A program made the position numbers and the translations under genes. A stretch of 9,184 nucleotides of DNA from Parabacteroides sp. (GTDB taxonomy: Bacteria; Bacteroidota; Bacteroidia; Bacteroidales; Tannerellaceae). A model generated the notes under the pieces. It worked only from the letters and a program-made list of their open reading frames with translations. It was not told where the DNA came from and did no database searches. This document shows, piece by piece, positions 6,166 to 9,184 of the stretch. The stretch covers positions 1-9,184 of the forward strand of contig DXVO01000033.1 of NCBI GenBank assembly GCA_019417325.1, written 5' to 3'. Position 1 is the stretch's first letter. Every line of letters begins with the position of its first letter.

Positions 6166-7098
6166 ATGCCTCTAAACTTACAAAAGAATTTACCGGCTGT
6201 AGAGCTGTTAAAGAAAGAACATATCTTCGTAATGGATTCGTTGCGTGCATCCGAACAGGATATACGTCCGTTGCGGGTTGCTGTGCTGAATTTGATGCCT
6301 CTTAAGGTTACGACCGAAACGGACTTGATCCGTTTGCTTAGTAATACCCCTTTGCAGGTGGAGTTGGAGTTTATGAAAATAAAAGGGCATACTCCTAAGA
6401 ATACTCCGATTGAACACATGCAGGAGTTTTACAAAGATTTTGATGAAATGCAGGATAATTACTACGACGGCATGATTATTACAGGTGCTCCGGTAGAACA
6501 GATGCCTTTTGAGGAGGTGAACTATTGGGAGGAAGTGACCGGAATATTCGATTGGGCACGTACGCATGTAACTTCTACTCTTTATATTTGTTGGGCTGCC
6601 CAGGCTGGATTGTATCATTTCTTTGGTGTACCTAAATATGATTTGCCGGCAAAGATGTTCGGTGTATTCCGCCACACGATGCGTGAACCTTACCAGCCTA
6701 TTTTCCGTGGATTTGATGATGAATTTTATGTACCTCATAGCCGCCATACGGAGATACGCCGTGAAGATATTATGAAAGTCCCCGAACTGACATTGCTTTC
6801 CGAAAGTGAAGAGTCGGGCGTTTATATGGTGATGGCACGAGGCGGACGTGAATTTTTCATTACGGGACATTCCGAATATTCTCCTTATACATTGAGTGAT
6901 GAGTATATTCGTGATGTGAATAAAGGCTTGTCGATTTCGGTACCCCGCTATTATTACCGGAATGATGACCCGGCACAAGGGCCGGTGGTCCGTTGGCGTG
7001 GACATGCGAATTTGCTGTTTACCAACTGGCTGAATTATTATGTTTATCAGGAAACTCCTTTCAAAATCGAGGATATTAAAAACTTGGGTAGTTTATAA
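6166..7098 (+). CDS. metA: Homoserine O-acyltransferase MetA (predicted acetyltransferase)
   Basis: Cytosolic enzyme that acylates the hydroxyl of L-homoserine, the committed step of methionine synthesis. Translation gives 310 residues (E. coli MetA has 309), opening MPLNLQKNLPAVELLKKEHI like the family consensus, which selects the ATG at 6166 over an in-frame TTG at 6136 inside the inverted repeat. The catalytic set is complete at family positions: Lys47 (LNLMPLK), nucleophile Cys142 in YICWAAQAGLY, His235 and Glu237 in ITGHSEY, and Arg249 for homoserine binding. Position 111 is Glu (GAPVEQMPFE) where E. coli has Gly. In Bacillus cereus MetA, Glu111 directs use of acetyl-CoA, so the product is probably O-acetylhomoserine despite the usual 'succinyltransferase' label. 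No SAM riboswitch fits in the 46-nt upstream gap. The U32 gene follows after 11 nt. Confidence 0.95.
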   Translation: MPLNLQKNLPAVELLKKEHIFVMDSLRASEQDIRPLRVAVLNLMPLKVTTETDLIRLLSNTPLQVELEFMKIKGHTPKNTPIEHMQEFYKDFDEMQDNYYDGMIITGAPVEQMPFEEVNYWEEVTGIFDWARTHVTSTLYICWAAQAGLYHFFGVPKYDLPAKMFGVFRHTMREPYQPIFRGFDDEFYVPHSRHTEIRREDIMKVPELTLLSESEESGVYMVMARGGREFFITGHSEYSPYTLSDEYIRDVNKGLSISVPRYYYRNDDPAQGPVVRWRGHANLLFTNWLNYYVYQETPFKIEDIKNLGSL

Positions 7099-7109
7099 GA
7101 TCAGTTTGT

Positions 7110-8945
7110 ATGCAATTATCTCCCCGGAATATAGAATTACTCGCTCCCGCCAAGGATTATACTTGTGGGATCGAGGCAATAAATCATGGTGCTGACGCTG
7201 TTTATATCGGTGCCCCGAAGTTTGGTGCACGTGCAGCAGCCGGCAACTCATTAGAGGATATTCGTAAACTTTGCGAGTATGCCCATTTGTTTGGCGCCCG
7301 TATTTATGTGGCACTGAATACTATTTTGAAGGAGGATGAATTGCAGGAAGCCGAACAATTGATTTGGGATATTTACAGGGCGGGAGCGGATGCCTTGATT
7401 GTTCAGGATATGGGGATTACCCGGCTTGAACTTCCGCCTATTCCGCTTCATGCCAGTACGCAGACGGATAACCGCACAGTGGAGAAAGTGAAGTTTCTTG
7501 AATCGGCAGGTTTTACACAGGTGGTTCTGGCACGTGAATTGTCTTTGAATGAGATTCGTTCCATATCGGAACAGACATCTGTCCCCCTGGAAGTATTTGT
7601 ACATGGTGCTTTGTGTGTGAGTTACAGCGGGCAGTGCTATTTGAGTGCCGCATTAAGCGGGCGTAGTGCGAATAGGGGAGAATGTGCACAATATTGTCGC
7701 CTTCCTTATACGATGGTAGATGCAAACGGGGAGGAGATAGCGAAGGGTAAGCATTTGTTGTCTCTGAAAGATATGAATCGTTCGGAACAGTTGGAAGCCT
7801 TGCTGGATGCCGGAGTTTCTTCATTGAAAATAGAAGGACGGTTGAAAGATATTTCTTATGTGAAGAATGTTACTGCTTATTACCGGAAAAAACTGGATGC
7901 TATATTGGCCCGTCGTCCTGAGTATCGTCGTGCTTCTGCTGGTCGCAGTTCATTCTCGTTTGAGCCTGTTGCCGAGAAAAGTTTTAACCGTGGTTTTACC
8001 TCTTTCTTTTTGCAGGGTAGAACGGCAGATATAACCGCATTTGATACGCCTAAATCGTTGGGTGAACCGGTGGGAACCGTGAAAGAACTGAAAGGCAATT
8101 CTTTTACTGTAGCCGGTTTGAAGCAGTTGAATAACGGGGATGGATTGGTGTTTTTCAATAGTAGGGGAGAACTGGAAGGTTTCCGGGTAAACCGTGTGGA
8201 TGCTAACCGGGTATTTCCATTGGAAATGCCGGATATTCGCCCCAAAACGCCGTTGTACCGGAATTTTGACCAGGAATTTGAAAAGTTATTGGGTAAACCT
8301 TCGGCAGAGCGAAAGTTGGCTGTACGGATGGAATTCATTGATAATGCTTTTGGTTTTACCTTGGGGATGAAAGATGAAACGGGTACATCTGTTTTGCTTA
8401 CCCGCCCTTTTGAAAAGGAACTGGCTCGCCGTGACCAACAAGAGAATATCCGTACCCAATTATCAAAATTAGGAAATACGCCTTTTGAAGCGACAGATGT
8501 GCAGGTTTGCATGTCTGATAATTGGTTTGTCCCTTCCTCTTTATTATCTGATATGCGTCGGGAGGGTGTGGAGAAACTGATAGCTGCCCGGAATATCCGT
8601 TATTCGCGTGAGATAGCCCGGAATCAAAAAGCTGAAGAAGAGGTTCCTTTCCCTGAACGTAAGCTTACGTATTTAGGGAATGTGTCGAATTCCTATGCCA
8701 AAGCTTTTTATGCTGCTCATCAGGTGGATGAGATTGCTCCGGCATTTGAACTGGCGCCTCAGAAAGAGGTTCCGTTGATGTTTACCAAACATTGTCTTCG
8801 TTACAGTATGGGATGGTGCCCTACTTACCAGAAAAATAAATCTCCTTACAAAGAACCTTATTATCTGCTCTACAAAGATACCCGCCTGCGTTTGCAGTTT
8901 GATTGCAAGCATTGCCGGATGCTGGTTTATGAGGATGCGGAGTAA
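7110..8945 (+). CDS. U32 family protein, probable RlhA/TrhP-type RNA hydroxylation enzyme
   Basis: A 611-residue U32 protein. The N-terminal domain begins IELLAPAKD and VYIGAPKFGARAAAGN (about residues 8-46) and contains the U32 signature EVFVHGALCVSYSGQCYLS near 161-179. Cysteines 169, 176, 192 and 196 have the spacing expected for an iron-sulfur site in the U32 relatives TrhP and UbiU/UbiV. A middle region of about 290-450 is consistent with the long RlhA-type architecture (E. coli RlhA has 653 residues). The C-terminus has a second cluster, Cys562, Cys570, Cys599 and Cys602 (KHCLRYSMGWCP and FDCKHCRM), which looks metal-binding. Characterised members hydroxylate 23S rRNA C2501 (RlhA), tRNA U34 (TrhP) or quinones, so 'peptidase' is probably a misnomer. 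It is probably cotranscribed with metA, 11 nt upstream. The stop TAA is followed directly by in-frame TAA and TAG. The exact substrate is not known. Confidence 0.88.
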   Translation: MQLSPRNIELLAPAKDYTCGIEAINHGADAVYIGAPKFGARAAAGNSLEDIRKLCEYAHLFGARIYVALNTILKEDELQEAEQLIWDIYRAGADALIVQDMGITRLELPPIPLHASTQTDNRTVEKVKFLESAGFTQVVLARELSLNEIRSISEQTSVPLEVFVHGALCVSYSGQCYLSAALSGRSANRGECAQYCRLPYTMVDANGEEIAKGKHLLSLKDMNRSEQLEALLDAGVSSLKIEGRLKDISYVKNVTAYYRKKLDAILARRPEYRRASAGRSSFSFEPVAEKSFNRGFTSFFLQGRTADITAFDTPKSLGEPVGTVKELKGNSFTVAGLKQLNNGDGLVFFNSRGELEGFRVNRVDANRVFPLEMPDIRPKTPLYRNFDQEFEKLLGKPSAERKLAVRMEFIDNAFGFTLGMKDETGTSVLLTRPFEKELARRDQQENIRTQLSKLGNTPFEATDVQVCMSDNWFVPSSLLSDMRREGVEKLIAARNIRYSREIARNQKAEEEVPFPERKLTYLGNVSNSYAKAFYAAHQVDEIAPAFELAPQKEVPLMFTKHCLRYSMGWCPTYQKNKSPYKEPYYLLYKDTRLRLQFDCKHCRMLVYEDAE

Positions 8946-9184
8946 TAATAGGGATATACGGGTAATAAACTGTTTTTGCTTATAAAATAATTAGTTTGGA
9001 TAGGTTGTTTCTGCTACTGGTATAAAGTAGTAGCAGTAGATTGTGCATATAATTCCGGATAGTTTTCTTTTGGTGTTAATTATCTCATAATTTGATATTC
9101 GTATTTTGTTTGTAAAAGTGGAATAGTCTGATCGACAGTGTGCTTATTTACGAGGGTGGTGACTTAGTTCTAACTGAACTGTTG
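8946..9184. other. Intergenic region after the U32 gene
   Basis: No gene can be supported here. A weak hairpin (9011-9036) is listed separately. TTTG at 9069-9072 followed by TAATTTG at 9088-9094 loosely resembles a Bacteroides promoter but the spacing (15 nt) is short. A frame on the + strand is open from 9116 to the window end (reading NSLIDSVLIYEGGDLVLTEL) without an ATG, and short open frames also exist on the - strand. The neighbouring gene lies beyond the window. Confidence 0.6.
9011..9036 (+). repeat. Weak hairpin downstream of the U32 gene
   Basis: CTGCTACT at 9011-9018 pairs with AGTAGCAG at 9029-9036 across a 10-nt loop. The following bases are TAGATTGTG, without a T-run, so it does not qualify as an intrinsic terminator, although it lies 65 nt after the U32 stop where one might be expected. 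It could protect the 3' end of the transcript or simply be incidental. Confidence 0.4.

Noticed and set aside
6208..7005. 265-residue reverse-strand ORF inside metA
   Set aside because: It lies wholly within a clearly conserved gene, has no recognisable domain and no ribosome site; it is a shadow of codon bias. The same applies to the 210-residue reverse ORF at 7880-8512.
9116..9184. Start of a downstream gene
   Set aside because: The frame is open to the edge but has no ATG and only about 23 codons; reverse-strand frames are equally open.

Overview
This window looks like chromosomal DNA from a Bacteroidota gut-type bacterium, most likely Bacteroides or a close relative. The basis is protein character (NodT-type lipoprotein channel, Bacteroides-style AcrB homologue), AT-rich intergenic DNA, mostly weak ribosome binding sites and a TAnnTTTG promoter box. 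The species is not assigned. All recognised genes are on the + strand.

Layout. Positions 1-48 hold the end of an upstream transcription unit with a strong intrinsic terminator. Positions 49-418 are a long intergenic stretch. It contains a 120-nt imperfect palindrome built from CGGAT units (79-198), an 8-nt direct repeat flanking it, a perfect 17-nt operator-like palindrome inside a possible promoter (235-268), and a possible 16-residue leader peptide with its own Shine-Dalgarno sequence (325-375). Positions 419-6119 are a complete three-gene tripartite efflux operon: lipoprotein adaptor, RND (HAE1) pump and NodT-type outer-membrane channel. The first two genes overlap by 4 nt and the third follows after 23 nt. 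Positions 6120-6165 are a short junction almost filled by a perfect 16-bp inverted repeat that carries a TAnnTTTG box. Positions 6166-7098 are metA, and its specificity residue (Glu111) predicts a homoserine O-acetyltransferase. Positions 7110-8945 are a large U32-family protein with two cysteine clusters, more likely an RNA-hydroxylation enzyme of the RlhA/TrhP type than a protease. Positions 8946-9184 are non-coding as far as can be seen.

How the parts work together. The three efflux proteins should form one envelope-spanning, proton-driven pump. No local regulator is in the window, so the candidate operator would be bound by a protein encoded elsewhere. metA and the U32 gene are 11 nt apart and probably cotranscribed. 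The hairpin at the channel-metA junction could separate metA expression from efflux readthrough, because it would mask the metA start only in transcripts coming from upstream.

The genes themselves are ordinary. I see no clearly new system. The most interesting material is non-coding: the CGGAT palindrome, the efflux leader region and the metA junction hairpin.
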